DNA from: Leclercia adecarboxylata
Lineage (GTDB): Bacteria > Pseudomonadota > Gammaproteobacteria > Enterobacterales > Enterobacteriaceae
Length of the DNA: 64,000 nt
Reading direction: 5' to 3'
NCBI RefSeq assembly: GCF_023639785.1
Contig: NZ_CP098325.1
Location: forward strand, 2,232,001-2,296,000
Under the pieces are notes generated by a model. It had not been told where the DNA came from. It searched no databases and saw only the letters and a list, made by a program, of their open reading frames with translations. Numbering within the stretch: the first letter of the stretch is position 1; each line of letters starts with the position of its first letter. Positions 8,395 through 17,815 of the stretch are shown here, in pieces. Position numbers and translations under genes: made by a program.

Positions 8395-9321
8395 ATGGCT
8401 GCGAACATCAATAATCAGATGCTGGACGCCATTCTGGCGCAAGTTCGTCCCCTGGTGGGCAAGGGTAAAGTAGCCGACTACATCCCGGCGCTGGCCTCGG
8501 TTAACGGTAATAAACTCGGGATTGCCATCAGTACGGTAGACGGCCAGCAGTTTCAGGCCGGGGATGCGACAGAGCGTTTCTCCATTCAGTCGATCTCAAA
8601 AGTCCTGAGCCTGGTGGCGGCCATGCGTCAGTATGACGAGGACGAAATCTGGCAGCGGGTAGGGAAAGATCCCTCCGGGCAGCCGTTCAACTCCCTGCTG
8701 CAGCTGGAGATCGAACAGGGCAAACCGCGTAACCCCTTTATCAACGCCGGGGCGCTGGTGGTGTGCGACATGCTGCAAAGCCGTCTGAGCGCACCGCGCC
8801 AGCGCATGCTGGAGATTGTGCGCCAGCTCTCCGGGGTGAGTGATATTGGCTACGATGCCGCCGTCGCCCGTTCCGAGTTTGAACACTCGGCGCGCAATGC
8901 GGCGATCGCCTGGCTGATGAAATCCTTCGGTAATTTCCATAACGACGTGCCGACGGTCCTGCAAAATTACTTCCACTACTGCGCCCTGAAGATGAACTGT
9001 GTCGAACTGGCGAACACTTTTCTGTTTCTGGCCGCGCAGGGTTATGCCCCGCACCTGTCAGAGCCGGTTGTTACGCCCATGCAGGCCCGGCAGGTCAATG
9101 CCCTGATGGCAACAAGCGGAATGTATCAGAACGCCGGTGAATTTGCCTGGCGGGTGGGTCTGCCGGCTAAGTCGGGCGTCGGCGGCGGAGTGGTGGCGAT
9201 TGTCCCGCATGAGATGGCGATTGCGGTCTGGAGCCCGGAGCTGGACGAAACGGGGAACTCCCTGGCGGGTGTGGCGGTGCTGGAACACCTTACCCAGCAG
9301 CTGGGACGATCGGTCTATTAA
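8395..9321 (+). CDS. glsB: Glutaminase GlsB (YneH-type, glutaminase 2)
   Basis: A 308-residue serine-dependent glutaminase that hydrolyses L-glutamine to glutamate and ammonia. The beta-lactamase-like SxxK motif is S66-I-S-K69 ([12 protein letters not shown]). Further family blocks include [15 protein letters not shown] and [13 protein letters not shown] near residue 260. The length matches E. coli YneH (308). AGGAG precedes the ATG by 7 nt. In E. coli it follows sad directly; here the chemoreceptor gene intervenes and glsB carries its own extended -10 promoter. It probably works with Sad in supplying glutamate/succinate from nitrogen compounds. Confidence 0.93.
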   Translation: MAANINNQMLDAILAQVRPLVGKGKVADYIPALASVNGNKLGIAISTVDGQQFQAGDATERFSIQSISKVLSLVAAMRQYDEDEIWQRVGKDPSGQPFNSLLQLEIEQGKPRNPFINAGALVVCDMLQSRLSAPRQRMLEIVRQLSGVSDIGYDAAVARSEFEHSARNAAIAWLMKSFGNFHNDVPTVLQNYFHYCALKMNCVELANTFLFLAAQGYAPHLSEPVVTPMQARQVNALMATSGMYQNAGEFAWRVGLPAKSGVGGGVVAIVPHEMAIAVWSPELDETGNSLAGVAVLEHLTQQLGRSVY

Positions 9322-9460
9322 GCGGCACGACTGATAAGCAGGGTTAACCTGATGATGTTCGCTAACCCATTAGTGTGATATATATTAATCCCAAACTTTT
9401 AACATTCATCCGCGCAGATGATCATTCGATGTTAAAAGCAACCCTACGGACTGATATTGC

Positions 9461-10912
9461 ATGCCTTCTGCTCACACCAGAACATTCACATTATTCGACC
9501 CGCAATCCCCGCTCAGAAATGCAGCGGGCATATTTGTATTAACCACGCTGTTCTATTTTATTGGCGCGCAGCTTCGTCTGGTGGAAGCCCTGTCGCTGTT
9601 CTGGCCTTTGAACGGTGTGATGGCCGGGGTATTTGCCCGCTACGCTTATCTGAATCGCCTGCATTATTACGCCATTTCCTACATCGCCATGCTGGTGTAC
9701 GACCTGATGACCACCGAATGGGGCATCTCGTCCCTGGGGATCAACCTCTCCAACATGGTGTTTATTGTCACCGTTGCCCTGCTGCTTCAGCGTGATAAAC
9801 GGCTGAACATCAGCACGCCGGACCCGGTAAACGCCCTGCGGATGTTTAATTACTGCCTGCTGGCCGCGCTGCTGTGCGCGCTGATGGGGGCGACGGTATC
9901 CGTCGGAGTAACCGACCGGAACTTCTGGTCGCTGGTGGCGGACTGGTTCAGCGAACAGTTTTCCACCGGGGTGCTGATTGTGCCTTGCCTGCTGACCATC
10001 ATCTGGCCCACGTTTAACCGCACGTTACGCGCCAGGCATCTGATGCCGGTTGTGGCGCTGGTTATCTCGGTGATGGCGTCGGTGGCCATCGGCGGGGCCG
10101 GGGCACTGGTCTTCCCGCTGCCGGCGCTGATCTGGTGTGCGGTACGTTACTCCCTGCCCGCGACCTGTCTGCTGACCTTTGTTACCGGGGCCGTGGAGAT
10201 CACCCTGGTGGCCAACTCCATTATCACCATCGTGGCGACCACGCCGCTCACCACCCCGATGATGTTCTCGGCCCGCCTGGGCATTGCCACCATGGCGATT
10301 TGCCCGCTGATGGTGTCGGTGAGCATGGCGGCGATCAATTCCCTGATCCGTCAGGTTTCCCTGCGTGCCGATTATGATTTTCTGACGCAGGTGTATTCCC
10401 GCTCCGGGCTGTATGAGGCGCTCAAAAACAGTGAAGGGAAGCGCAAGAGCGCGCGTCTGACCGTCATGCTGCTGGATATCGACTACTTCAAAAGCATTAA
10501 TGACAACTATGGTCACGAGTGCGGCGATACCGTGCTGGCCGCTTTTGCGCGCAAAGTGCAGGAGACGGTGGGTAGCGATGGGCTGGTCGCGCGGATGGGG
10601 GGCGAAGAGTTTGCGGTGGTCGTAAATTCAGCGTCGGCCGGGCAGGGGTACGCCCTGGCGGAACGTATCCGCACTACGGTTGAGCAACATCCCTTCAACT
10701 GGCGTGGCCAGACCCTGTTTTTGACCGTCAGTATTGGTCTGGGCAGTGGAAAATCGGACTCGGCGAATTTGACGGACGTCTTTAATCGTCTGATGACCGA
10801 GGCGGACGATTATCTGTATCGTTCGAAAAAAGCAGGTCGAAATCGTACCAGTGCCCGAATGACAGAGATAAAAACTGCCCGCCAAAGCGAAGCGGCTACG
10901 GAGCAGCTGTAA
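9461..10912 (+). CDS. dgcF: Membrane diguanylate cyclase DgcF-like (MASE1-like + GGDEF)
   Basis: A 483-residue inner-membrane protein with about eight hydrophobic segments (20-295) resembling the MASE1 sensor, then a GGDEF domain (about 303-470) that would make cyclic di-GMP from GTP. The active-site loop is GGEEF (380-384), an accepted variant. The inhibitory RxxD site is lost (VGSD, 370-373). The DxLTxxxNR block reads DFLTQVYSR, with Ser313 where a GTP-contacting Asn is usual, so activity may be reduced. It takes the position of E. coli yneF (dgcF) between glsB and uxaB, but is longer than the 315-residue K-12 protein, which may be a truncated form. The ribosome site is weak. It is the first of three consecutive GGDEF genes. 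Confidence 0.85.
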   Translation: MPSAHTRTFTLFDPQSPLRNAAGIFVLTTLFYFIGAQLRLVEALSLFWPLNGVMAGVFARYAYLNRLHYYAISYIAMLVYDLMTTEWGISSLGINLSNMVFIVTVALLLQRDKRLNISTPDPVNALRMFNYCLLAALLCALMGATVSVGVTDRNFWSLVADWFSEQFSTGVLIVPCLLTIIWPTFNRTLRARHLMPVVALVISVMASVAIGGAGALVFPLPALIWCAVRYSLPATCLLTFVTGAVEITLVANSIITIVATTPLTTPMMFSARLGIATMAICPLMVSVSMAAINSLIRQVSLRADYDFLTQVYSRSGLYEALKNSEGKRKSARLTVMLLDIDYFKSINDNYGHECGDTVLAAFARKVQETVGSDGLVARMGGEEFAVVVNSASAGQGYALAERIRTTVEQHPFNWRGQTLFLTVSIGLGSGKSDSANLTDVFNRLMTEADDYLYRSKKAGRNRTSARMTEIKTARQSEAATEQL

Positions 10913-11027
10913 ACGTTTGCATCCCCGTGGGACACGGACCTGCCATATATTTGCAAAACTGATAAATATCTTGATACGCATTTTCATCGTCAATAATATA
11001 AAGGGGTGATTATATCGGAAAATTCGT

Positions 11028-12086
11028 GTGATGAACGGAACTGACAGACTCAGTAAACCCCCTCGCGTGCCTGGCAGTCGGTTTATCAAACGCATGTATC
11101 TGATGCGCGTGCTTGGAACTTTTCTCTGCTTTTTACCTGTTCTCTCCGTCCTGCTGGAACAGCAACGTTCAGCCTGGCTTATGGGTCTTCTGGCTATAAA
11201 CGCCTTTGTCTGGCCGACGCTGGCCTGGTGGCGTGCCCGACGCTCATCCACACCGCTGCAAACCGAACATCAGAATCTGGTGTTCGATGCCGGGGCTGGC
11301 GGCTTCTGGATCGCCATGATGTCGGCGAACCCGCTGCCTTCTGTCACCATTGCCACCATATTGCTTGCCGATCGGCTGGCGGCGGGGGGCTTCCCGTTGA
11401 TGAAAAAAGCCGCCGCAGTCATGCTGGCGGTCTTTATGGCCAGCTGGCTCACCCAGGGCATGGCGCTGGTGCCGTGGGTATCCCAGCGCACCCTGTACGC
11501 CACCTTGCCGCTGATTGGGATCTATACCGTGGCGCTGAGCGTACTCACCAACAGTATTGCCATGCGGTTGCGCTTTAAATCCCGCGAGCTGGAGCGTATT
11601 GCGATGATGGATCCGCTCCTGGATATTGCCAACCGCCGTCTGCTGGAGAAACGTATCGATCATGAGCTGCATAAACTGCAGCAAAACTGTCGCGATTCGG
11701 CGCTGATGTTCATAGATATCGACAACTTTAAAGAGGTCAACGATCGCTTCGGCCACAAGGTGGGGGACATGCTTTTAGTGACAGTGTCACAAATTCTGCA
11801 CATCGCCACCCGCCAGAGCGACACCCCGGCGCGGCTGGGTGGGGATGAGTTTGTGATCCTGCTTCCTGATACCACCCTCGACGAAGCGCGGGTGGTCGCC
11901 TCGCGGATTATGGATGCGGCGGCGGTGATTGAGGATGTTGCCGAAGAGGCGGTCCAGTGCACCATGAGTATCGGCATCGCCAGCGCCACCCGTGAGATGG
12001 GAAATGTTACGGACTGGTTACAGGCTGCCGACGCCGCACTCTATCAGGCGAAACGCGACGGGAAAAACCGCATATTTGCCCACTAA
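11028..12086 (+). CDS. MASE2-GGDEF diguanylate cyclase (DgcC/AdrA-like architecture)
   Basis: A 352-residue inner-membrane cyclase. Residues 18-130 match the MASE2 pattern (RFIKRMYLMRVLG, FVWPTLAWWRAR, NPLPSVTI, RLAAGGFPL), followed by further membrane segments to about 180. The GGDEF domain spans about 190-350. GGDEF is intact at 271-275, and the allosteric I-site RxxD is intact as RQSD (262-265), exactly five residues ahead. Product inhibition by c-di-GMP is therefore expected. MASE2 occurs in DgcC/AdrA, the cyclase that activates cellulose synthesis; the same output here is only a possibility. The start is GTG 11028 or the adjacent ATG 11031. It is 115 bp downstream of the first GGDEF gene and 51 bp upstream of the third. 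Confidence 0.88.
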   Translation: MMNGTDRLSKPPRVPGSRFIKRMYLMRVLGTFLCFLPVLSVLLEQQRSAWLMGLLAINAFVWPTLAWWRARRSSTPLQTEHQNLVFDAGAGGFWIAMMSANPLPSVTIATILLADRLAAGGFPLMKKAAAVMLAVFMASWLTQGMALVPWVSQRTLYATLPLIGIYTVALSVLTNSIAMRLRFKSRELERIAMMDPLLDIANRRLLEKRIDHELHKLQQNCRDSALMFIDIDNFKEVNDRFGHKVGDMLLVTVSQILHIATRQSDTPARLGGDEFVILLPDTTLDEARVVASRIMDAAAVIEDVAEEAVQCTMSIGIASATREMGNVTDWLQAADAALYQAKRDGKNRIFAH

Positions 12087-12137
12087 CCCGTCTCAGGATG
12101 CGCTAAGCTTTTAAAAAGCCTGACGTCCGGAGTCCGT

Positions 12138-13103
12138 ATGAAATCACCTTCACTAGCCCACCATGAAGCAGAGCGTCTCAGCGCTTTGCGCGAATCCGGA
12201 CTACTCGAACCCGAAAAAAATCCGACTTACGATCGTTTCACCCGGCTGGCTAAACGGCTGTTTAGCGTGCCGGTGGCGATGATCAATCTGGTCGACGAGC
12301 ATGTGGTGGTGGTTAAATCCGCCGAAGGTGGCGACAGCACCAACCTGCCGAGAAATCTCTCTTTTTGTGGGCACACCATCCTCAGTGACAGGCCGCTGGT
12401 GGTGCATGATGCGCTCGACGATCCCCGATTTGCCGATAACCCGCTGGTCACCGACGACAATCCCATCCGGTTTTATGCCGGTTATCCGCTGCATCTGCCC
12501 GGTGGCGCCACGGTGGGGTCGCTGTGCATTATCGCTCATCAGCCGCGTATATTTTCGCCGTCCGACATCGAGGCGCTGGCCGATCTGGCCGCGCTGGTGG
12601 AGGAGGCGTTCGCCGCAACCTGCGCCAGCATCACCGACGTTCAGACCGGGCTCTACAACCGCCGCGGTTTTCATCATCTGGCGACGTATGCCATTCGCGC
12701 TGCCCGCCGTCGGGCTGAACCCCTGACCCTGGCCTGGCTCGATCTCGACCGCTTTAAGCAGATAAACGCGCGTTACGGTCGGGCCGATGGCGACAACGCC
12801 CTGAAGGCGATGGCCGGTCTGTTGAAATCGACCTTCCGCAAAGCCGACGTGCTCGCCCGCTATGGCGGGGATGAGTTCGCGATCCTGTTTGCCAATAGCG
12901 ACGAAAAGGGGGCATGGATTGCGATGCAGTTTCTCACCGAACAGGCGGCGAGCTGGAATGAGCATGCCGAATATCCCTGGGCGCTCTCGTTTGCCTGGGG
13001 GGTAAGCGAATTCAACCATGACCGCGACGATCTGGAGAGCTGGCTGAAAACCGCAGACCAGATGATGTACTCCATGAAACAGCAGCGCGGTACCGGCTGC
13101 TAA
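12138..13103 (+). CDS. Cytoplasmic GAF-GGDEF diguanylate cyclase
   Basis: A 321-residue soluble protein. The GAF domain (about 28-160) has the hallmark FCGHTILSDRPLVVHDAL and GSLCIIAHQPR. The GGDEF domain (about 163-320) has the catalytic GGDEF at 243-247, RKAD (234-237) as a complete I-site, and TGLYNRRG at the N-terminal GTP-binding turn. It should make c-di-GMP in response to an unknown small ligand or redox cue. GGAG lies 6 nt before the ATG. Because it is only 51 bp downstream of the MASE2 gene, co-transcription is likely. It is absent from the corresponding E. coli K-12 interval (glsB-yneG-yneF-uxaB). Confidence 0.9.
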   Translation: MKSPSLAHHEAERLSALRESGLLEPEKNPTYDRFTRLAKRLFSVPVAMINLVDEHVVVVKSAEGGDSTNLPRNLSFCGHTILSDRPLVVHDALDDPRFADNPLVTDDNPIRFYAGYPLHLPGGATVGSLCIIAHQPRIFSPSDIEALADLAALVEEAFAATCASITDVQTGLYNRRGFHHLATYAIRAARRRAEPLTLAWLDLDRFKQINARYGRADGDNALKAMAGLLKSTFRKADVLARYGGDEFAILFANSDEKGAWIAMQFLTEQAASWNEHAEYPWALSFAWGVSEFNHDRDDLESWLKTADQMMYSMKQQRGTGC

Positions 13104-13217
13104 GAGAAGCAAGTGAGCGTCACCGTCTGAGAGCAGGTCTGTTCTACAGGTTTTTATAGATCCTGTAACAATTCACACGAGGTTTGATCAAAACGGGGTT
13201 TCGTGGTCGTTAAGTTT

Positions 13218-13242
13218 GATAAGTTATCGTACCAATCTTATC
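13218..13242 (+). promoter_or_regulatory. Candidate hexuronate-regulator (ExuR/UxuR-type) operator upstream of uxaB
   Basis: GATAAG and CTTATC flank a core containing TTATCGTACCAAT, whose right half matches the TACCAAT arm of GntR-type ExuR/UxuR sites. It lies 36-60 bp upstream of the uxaB start. In E. coli uxaB is controlled by ExuR. Assignment to ExuR is by position and partial match only. Confidence 0.4.
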
Positions 13243-13277
13243 AGGCTGTATGACTAATCATTACAAGGACCCCCATT

Positions 13278-14729
13278 GTGAACACACTGAACCGTCGTGA
13301 TTTCCCCGGTGCTCTCTATCCTGAACGTATCATCCAGTTTGGTGAGGGCAACTTCCTGCGCGCGTTTATTGACTGGCAGATCGATCTGCTCAACGAGCAT
13401 ACCGATCTGAATGCCGGTATCGCGATTGTCCGTCCAATCAAAAGCGACTTTCCGTCTTCACTCAGCACTCAGGACGGTCTCTATACCACCATCATTCGTG
13501 GCCTGAACGAGCAGGGCGAGGCGGTCAGCGACGCGCGCCTGATCCGCTCGGTTAACCGCGAGATCAGCGTGTATGACCAGTACGATGAATTCCTGAAGCT
13601 GGCGCACAACCCGGACATGCGCTTTGTCTTCTCGAACACCACGGAGGCAGGGATTAGCTATCACTCCGGAGATAAGTTTGAGGATGCACCCGCGGTCAGC
13701 TATCCGGCGAAACTGACCCGCCTGCTGTTCGAGCGTTTCAGCCATTTCAGCGGTGCCGCCGACAAAGGCTGGGTGATTGTACCCTGTGAACTGATTGACT
13801 ATAACGGCGATGCCCTGCGTGAACTGGTCCTGCGCTATGCCCGGGAGTGGGCGCTGCCTGCGGCCTTTATCCAGTGGCTGGACGAGGCCAACACCTTCTG
13901 CTCCACGCTGGTTGACCGCATCGTCACCGGCTATCCACGCGACGAGGTGGCGGAGCTTGAAGCGTCCCTCGGCTATCACGATGCCTTCCTCGATACCGCT
14001 GAACACTTCTATCTGTTTGTGATCCAGGGGCCAAAATCGCTGGCGCAGGAGCTGCGTCTGGACAAGCTGACGCTGAACGTGCTGATTGTTGATGACATCA
14101 AGCCGTACAAAGAGCGCAAAGTCGCCATCCTCAACGGCGCGCACACCGCCCTGGTACCGGTGGCGTTCCAGGCCGGACTGGATACCGTGGGCGAGGCGAT
14201 GAACGACGCGGAAGTTTGCGCCTTTGTCGAAAAAGCCATTCATGAAGAGATCATTCCGGTGCTGGATCTGCCCCGCGATGAGCTGGCCTCGTTTGCCAGC
14301 GCGGTAACGGGCCGTTTCCGCAATCCGTATATCAAGCATCAACTGCTGTCGATTGCCCTTAACGGCATGACCAAGTACCGCACACGTATTCTGCCGCAGC
14401 TTCTGGCAGGGCAGCAGGCCACCGGTAAACTCCCGGCACGCCTGACGTTTGCCCTGGCGGCGCTGATTGCCTTCTACCGCGGGGAACGTAACGGCGAGAG
14501 TTACCCGGTGCAGGACGACGCGCACTGGATAACCCGCTTCCAGCAGCTGTGGACCCGGCATCACGACCAGCAGATCAATACCCGCGAGCTGGTCACGGCG
14601 GTGCTGAGCGTCAGCGAGCACTGGGAGCAGGACCTGACCAACGTAAACGGGCTGGTAGAACAGGTTACCCGGGACCTGGAAACCATTCTGCAGCAGGGCA
14701 TGCGTGCCGCCGTAAAACCGCTGTGCTAA
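13278..14729 (+). CDS. uxaB: Tagaturonate reductase (altronate oxidoreductase) UxaB
   Basis: A 483-residue member of the long-chain mannitol dehydrogenase family that reduces D-tagaturonate to D-altronate with NADH in galacturonate breakdown. The N-terminal Rossmann signature [10 protein letters not shown] is at 21-30, and the catalytic signature K281-x4-N286-x2-H289 (KVAILNGAH) is intact. Length and sequence follow E. coli UxaB closely. Translation starts at GTG 13278 (AAGGA upstream), aligning with the E. coli N-terminus MKTLNRRDF. It stands alone as a transcription unit behind a 174-bp leader with a candidate hexuronate operator; the partner genes uxaAC/uxuAB are not in the window. Confidence 0.95.
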   Translation: MNTLNRRDFPGALYPERIIQFGEGNFLRAFIDWQIDLLNEHTDLNAGIAIVRPIKSDFPSSLSTQDGLYTTIIRGLNEQGEAVSDARLIRSVNREISVYDQYDEFLKLAHNPDMRFVFSNTTEAGISYHSGDKFEDAPAVSYPAKLTRLLFERFSHFSGAADKGWVIVPCELIDYNGDALRELVLRYAREWALPAAFIQWLDEANTFCSTLVDRIVTGYPRDEVAELEASLGYHDAFLDTAEHFYLFVIQGPKSLAQELRLDKLTLNVLIVDDIKPYKERKVAILNGAHTALVPVAFQAGLDTVGEAMNDAEVCAFVEKAIHEEIIPVLDLPRDELASFASAVTGRFRNPYIKHQLLSIALNGMTKYRTRILPQLLAGQQATGKLPARLTFALAALIAFYRGERNGESYPVQDDAHWITRFQQLWTRHHDQQINTRELVTAVLSVSEHWEQDLTNVNGLVEQVTRDLETILQQGMRAAVKPLC

Positions 14730-14748
14730 ACCCTTGAACCCGGCCCGG

Positions 14749-14782
14749 TCTTCTCCCTCAGGGAGAGGGCCGGGATGAGGGT
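14749..14782. repeat. TTCTCCCT/AGGGAGAG hairpin element after uxaB
   Basis: TTCTCCCTC and the following AGGGAGAGG form an imperfect hairpin, trailed by GCCGGGATGAGGG. It is related to the element at 6200-6236 and begins 20 bp after the uxaB stop, a typical 3'-flanking position. Confidence 0.55.
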
Positions 14783-14981
14783 GAAAACACCGCACCAGTA
14801 TAAGCTTTCTTTTACCCTTTTTAGTTACAACATACTCTAACTCACTTTCATTCTCCCGCACTTCAGCACCGTGCGGTTTGCCTTCGGCCTCGCAAAAACG
14901 TCATCATTTTTTAACAGTCTTGCAACCGTGACAACGATCACGTTTAATAGTCACCGCTCTTTTTTCCCGATGAAGCTGACT

Positions 14982-15896
14982 ATGATCGTTCGACCCCAAC
15001 AGCACTGGTTGCGCCTTATTTTTGTCTGGCACGGTTCCGTGCTGACCAAAATCTTCTCCCGTTTGTTCCTCAATTTTTTGCTCTCCATCGTCGTGATCCT
15101 GATGTTGCCCTGGTACACCTCGCTGGGCATCCGGCTGACGGTTGCGCCTTTCAGCATTCTTGGGGTCGCTATCGCCATCTTCCTTGGTTTTCGTAATAAC
15201 GCCTGTTACGCCCGCTATGTAGAGGCGCGACAGCTCTGGGGACAGCTGATGATTGCCTCGCGCTCTCTGTTCCGGGAGGTGAAAAACACGCTTCCAGACG
15301 ATCCGGCGTTAGGGGAGTTTGTCCGTCTGCAAATTGCCTTTGCCCACTGCCTGCGCATGACCCTGCGCAAACAGCCCCAGGCCGACCAGCTTTCAGCGTA
15401 CCTTTCGCCTGAAAATCTGCGCGTGGCAATGGACTCCAGCTCGCCCGCGAACCGCATTCTGCTGATTATGGGTGAATGGCTGGCGGTAAGACGCCGCAAA
15501 GGGGATCTGTCGGACATCCTGTTCCACAGCCTGAACATTCGTCTTAATGATATGTCCATCGTGCTGGCCGGCTGTGAGCGCATTGCCAATACTCCGGTGC
15601 CCTTTGCCTACACGCTGATCCTTCACCGTACGGTCTATCTGTTCTGCATCATGCTGCCGTTCGCGCTGGTCAGCGATCTGCACTACATGACGCCGTTCGT
15701 CTCGGTACTCATCTCCTACACCTTTATCTCGCTGGACACCCTGGCGGAAGAGCTGGAGGAGCCGTTTGGCATCGAGAATAACGACCTGCCGCTGGATGCT
15801 ATCTGTAACGCCATGGAGATCGATCTCCTGCAGATGAACGATGAGCAGGATATCCCGACACGTAAGCTGCCGGACAAGTATTACCAGCTGACCTGA
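14982..15896 (+). CDS. yneE: Bestrophin-like membrane channel protein YneE
   Basis: A 304-residue bestrophin-family (UPF0187) inner-membrane protein, length and sequence matching E. coli YneE. Hydrophobic segments are seen at about 25-45, 48-66, 205-222 and 228-245, and the family block LGFRNNACYARYVEARQLWG lies near 65-85. Related prokaryotic bestrophins are pentameric cation channels; transport here is inferred. The frame is open to ATG 14871, but the homologous N-terminus (MIVRPQQHWLR) begins at 14982; ATG 14970 is an alternative. It keeps the E. coli order uxaB-yneE, whereas the next backbone gene, tam, is displaced by about 5 kb of accessory genes. Confidence 0.88.
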   Translation: MIVRPQQHWLRLIFVWHGSVLTKIFSRLFLNFLLSIVVILMLPWYTSLGIRLTVAPFSILGVAIAIFLGFRNNACYARYVEARQLWGQLMIASRSLFREVKNTLPDDPALGEFVRLQIAFAHCLRMTLRKQPQADQLSAYLSPENLRVAMDSSSPANRILLIMGEWLAVRRRKGDLSDILFHSLNIRLNDMSIVLAGCERIANTPVPFAYTLILHRTVYLFCIMLPFALVSDLHYMTPFVSVLISYTFISLDTLAEELEEPFGIENNDLPLDAICNAMEIDLLQMNDEQDIPTRKLPDKYYQLT

Positions 15897-15998
15897 GCGC
15901 GTTTGTATCGCAGTGTATCTGCGTGCGCCAGGGATACACCGCCTTGCAAAACGGCCAGGTTTGCACATATTCGCCATACATCAGGGTGGTCAGATAGA

Positions 15999-16018
15999 CG
16001 GGTCAAATACCTGACCCG
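15999..16018. promoter_or_regulatory. Perfect inverted repeat in the leader of the exported hydrolase gene
   Basis: CGGGTCA-N6-TGACCCG ends 12 bp before the ATG at 16031 and abuts the GGAGAG ribosome site. It could be an operator overlapping the promoter/leader or an RNA hairpin limiting ribosome access. No regulator is assigned. Confidence 0.45.
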
Positions 16019-16030
16019 GAGAGACCCACC

Positions 16031-17026
16031 ATGATGAACAAACTGGCTTACTCAACCCTGGCTGCGACCCTTTCATTTGCTACCGTTTCGGCCTGCCAGG
16101 CCGAGGCCGCAGGCACCAACTACACCGACGCATTTAAGCAGATCCACCAGATTGACGCGGGCGACCTGAATATTGGCTATGTCGATATCGGGCCGAAAAA
16201 CGGCGAACCGGTGATTCTGCTCCACGGCTGGCCGTACGATATTCAGAGCTACGCTCAGGTGGCCCCCGCGCTGGCGGCAAAAGGCTACAGAGTGATTGTT
16301 CCTTATAACCGCGGCTTCGGCACCACGCGTTTCCTCTCGTCCACCACGCCACGTAACGGTCAACCGGCGGCGATGGCGAAAGATGTGATCAACCTGATGG
16401 ATGCCCTGAACATCAAACGCGCGGTCTTTGCCGGTTATGACTGGGGCGCAAGAACGGCGGATATCGTGGCGGCGCTGTGGCCGGAGCGGGTAAAATCGCT
16501 GGTTTCGGTGAGCGGGTATCTGATTGGGAATCAGCAGGCGGGCGCAAAACCCTTGCCGCCGAAGGCTGAACTGCAGTGGTGGTATCAGTTCTATTTCGCC
16601 ACCGACCGCGGCGAGAAAGGGTATGCAGCCAACACCCATGACTTTGCCAGACTGATCTGGACCCTGGCGTCACCGGGATGGAAGTTCAGCGATGCGACAT
16701 TTAACGTCAGCGCCAAAGCGCTGGATAACCCGGATCATGTGGCGGTAACCATCAGCAACTATCGCTGGCGTCTGGGGCTGGAGCGCGGTGAAAGCCGTTA
16801 TGACAGCTACGAGCAAAAACTGGCGGCCGCACCGTCCATCAGCGTGCCGACCATCACCATCGAGGGCGACAACAACGGCGCCCCGCATCCGGAGCCTGCG
16901 GCGTACGCCGCCAAATTCACCGGCAAGTATCAGCACCGCACCTTTACCGGCAACATCGGTCACAATCCGGCCCAGGAAGATCCGCAGGATTTCGTTAAAG
17001 CGGTGGTAGATGCGGATAAGTTGTAA
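16031..17026 (+). CDS. Exported alpha/beta hydrolase (epoxide hydrolase/haloalkane dehalogenase-like)
   Basis: A 331-residue alpha/beta hydrolase with a signal sequence (about 1-26, Ala-rich). Cleavage could follow the CQAEA region, or VSAC at 19-22 could be a lipobox, so soluble periplasmic and lipoprotein forms are both possible. The oxyanion motif is HGWP (65-68). The nucleophile elbow is GYDWGA with Asp137, not Ser, which places it with epoxide hydrolases and haloalkane/haloacetate dehalogenases. The catalytic His is H311 (NIGHNP). The natural substrate is unknown. It lies between yneE and a two-component pair in a block absent from E. coli K-12. The 48-bp gap to the regulator start leaves open whether they are co-transcribed. 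Confidence 0.85.
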   Translation: MMNKLAYSTLAATLSFATVSACQAEAAGTNYTDAFKQIHQIDAGDLNIGYVDIGPKNGEPVILLHGWPYDIQSYAQVAPALAAKGYRVIVPYNRGFGTTRFLSSTTPRNGQPAAMAKDVINLMDALNIKRAVFAGYDWGARTADIVAALWPERVKSLVSVSGYLIGNQQAGAKPLPPKAELQWWYQFYFATDRGEKGYAANTHDFARLIWTLASPGWKFSDATFNVSAKALDNPDHVAVTISNYRWRLGLERGESRYDSYEQKLAAAPSISVPTITIEGDNNGAPHPEPAAYAAKFTGKYQHRTFTGNIGHNPAQEDPQDFVKAVVDADKL

Positions 17027-17074
17027 GGAAGCTATGCTATTTTTTTGCCCATCGCTGAAAAACAGGAGCTTAGG

Positions 17075-17815
17075 GTGGAGACAACCGATCACATTCTTGT
17101 CGTGGATGATGACAGGGATATTCGCGAACTGATCGTCGATTATCTGGTGAAGTCCGGCTATCGTGCGACGGGCGCGGCCAACGGGAAAGAGATGCGCGCC
17201 GTGCTGGACAAGCAGGCGGTGGATATGGTGGTGCTGGATATCATGATGCCCGGCGACGACGGCCTGACGCTCTGCCGCCAGCTGCGCAGCGGTCAGCATA
17301 AAGATCTGCCGATTTTGATGCTGACCGCCCGCCACGACGATATGGATCGCATCCTTGGCCTCGAAATGGGGGCGGACGATTATGTGGTCAAACCCTTTGT
17401 GGCACGCGAGCTGCTGGCGCGGATCAAAGCGATACTGCGCCGGTTTCGCACGCTTCCGCCAAACCTGCAGGTGACCGAGGCCGGGCGGATCATCGCCTTT
17501 GGCGACTGGCAGCTCGATACCAGCGCCCGCCATCTGCTCGACGCCACCGGCACTATTGTGGCGCTGAGTGGGGCGGAGTACCGCCTGCTGCGGGTGTTTG
17601 TCGATCATCCCCAGCGCGTATTAACCCGCGATCAGCTGCTGAATTTCACCCAGGGACGGGATGCAGAGCTGTTCGAACGCTCGATCGATCTGCTGGTCAG
17701 CCGGGTGCGACAGCGTTTAAATGAGGATGCGCGCACGCCGCTGTATATAAAAACAGTACGCAGTGAAGGCTATGTCTTTTCGATGCCGGTCAGCATTCTT
17801 GAGGCCAAAGAATGA
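17075..17815 (+). CDS. OmpR-family response regulator
   Basis: A 246-residue response regulator. The receiver domain (about 5-120) has acidic D11/D12, phosphoacceptor Asp55 (MVVLDIMMPG) and the VVKPF lysine near 104. The C-terminal winged-helix DNA-binding domain (about 145-240) has LSGAEYRLLRVFVDHPQRVL, DLLVSRVRQRL and IKTVRSEGYVF. Start choice: an upstream TTG at 17045 is in frame, but GTG 17075 has AGGAG (17064-17068) at 6-nt spacing and gives the usual short N-terminus, so I use it. The stop overlaps the kinase start by 4 nt (ATGA), so the two are translationally coupled. The target genes are unknown; the flanking hydrolase or dipZ are the obvious candidates. Confidence 0.9.
   Translation: METTDHILVVDDDRDIRELIVDYLVKSGYRATGAANGKEMRAVLDKQAVDMVVLDIMMPGDDGLTLCRQLRSGQHKDLPILMLTARHDDMDRILGLEMGADDYVVKPFVARELLARIKAILRRFRTLPPNLQVTEAGRIIAFGDWQLDTSARHLLDATGTIVALSGAEYRLLRVFVDHPQRVLTRDQLLNFTQGRDAELFERSIDLLVSRVRQRLNEDARTPLYIKTVRSEGYVFSMPVSILEAKE

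Noticed and set aside
13458..14861. 467-codon open frame antisense to uxaB
   Set aside because: Same reason: the sense strand encodes a full-length, highly conserved UxaB; the antisense product has no recognisable domains and shadow-type composition.
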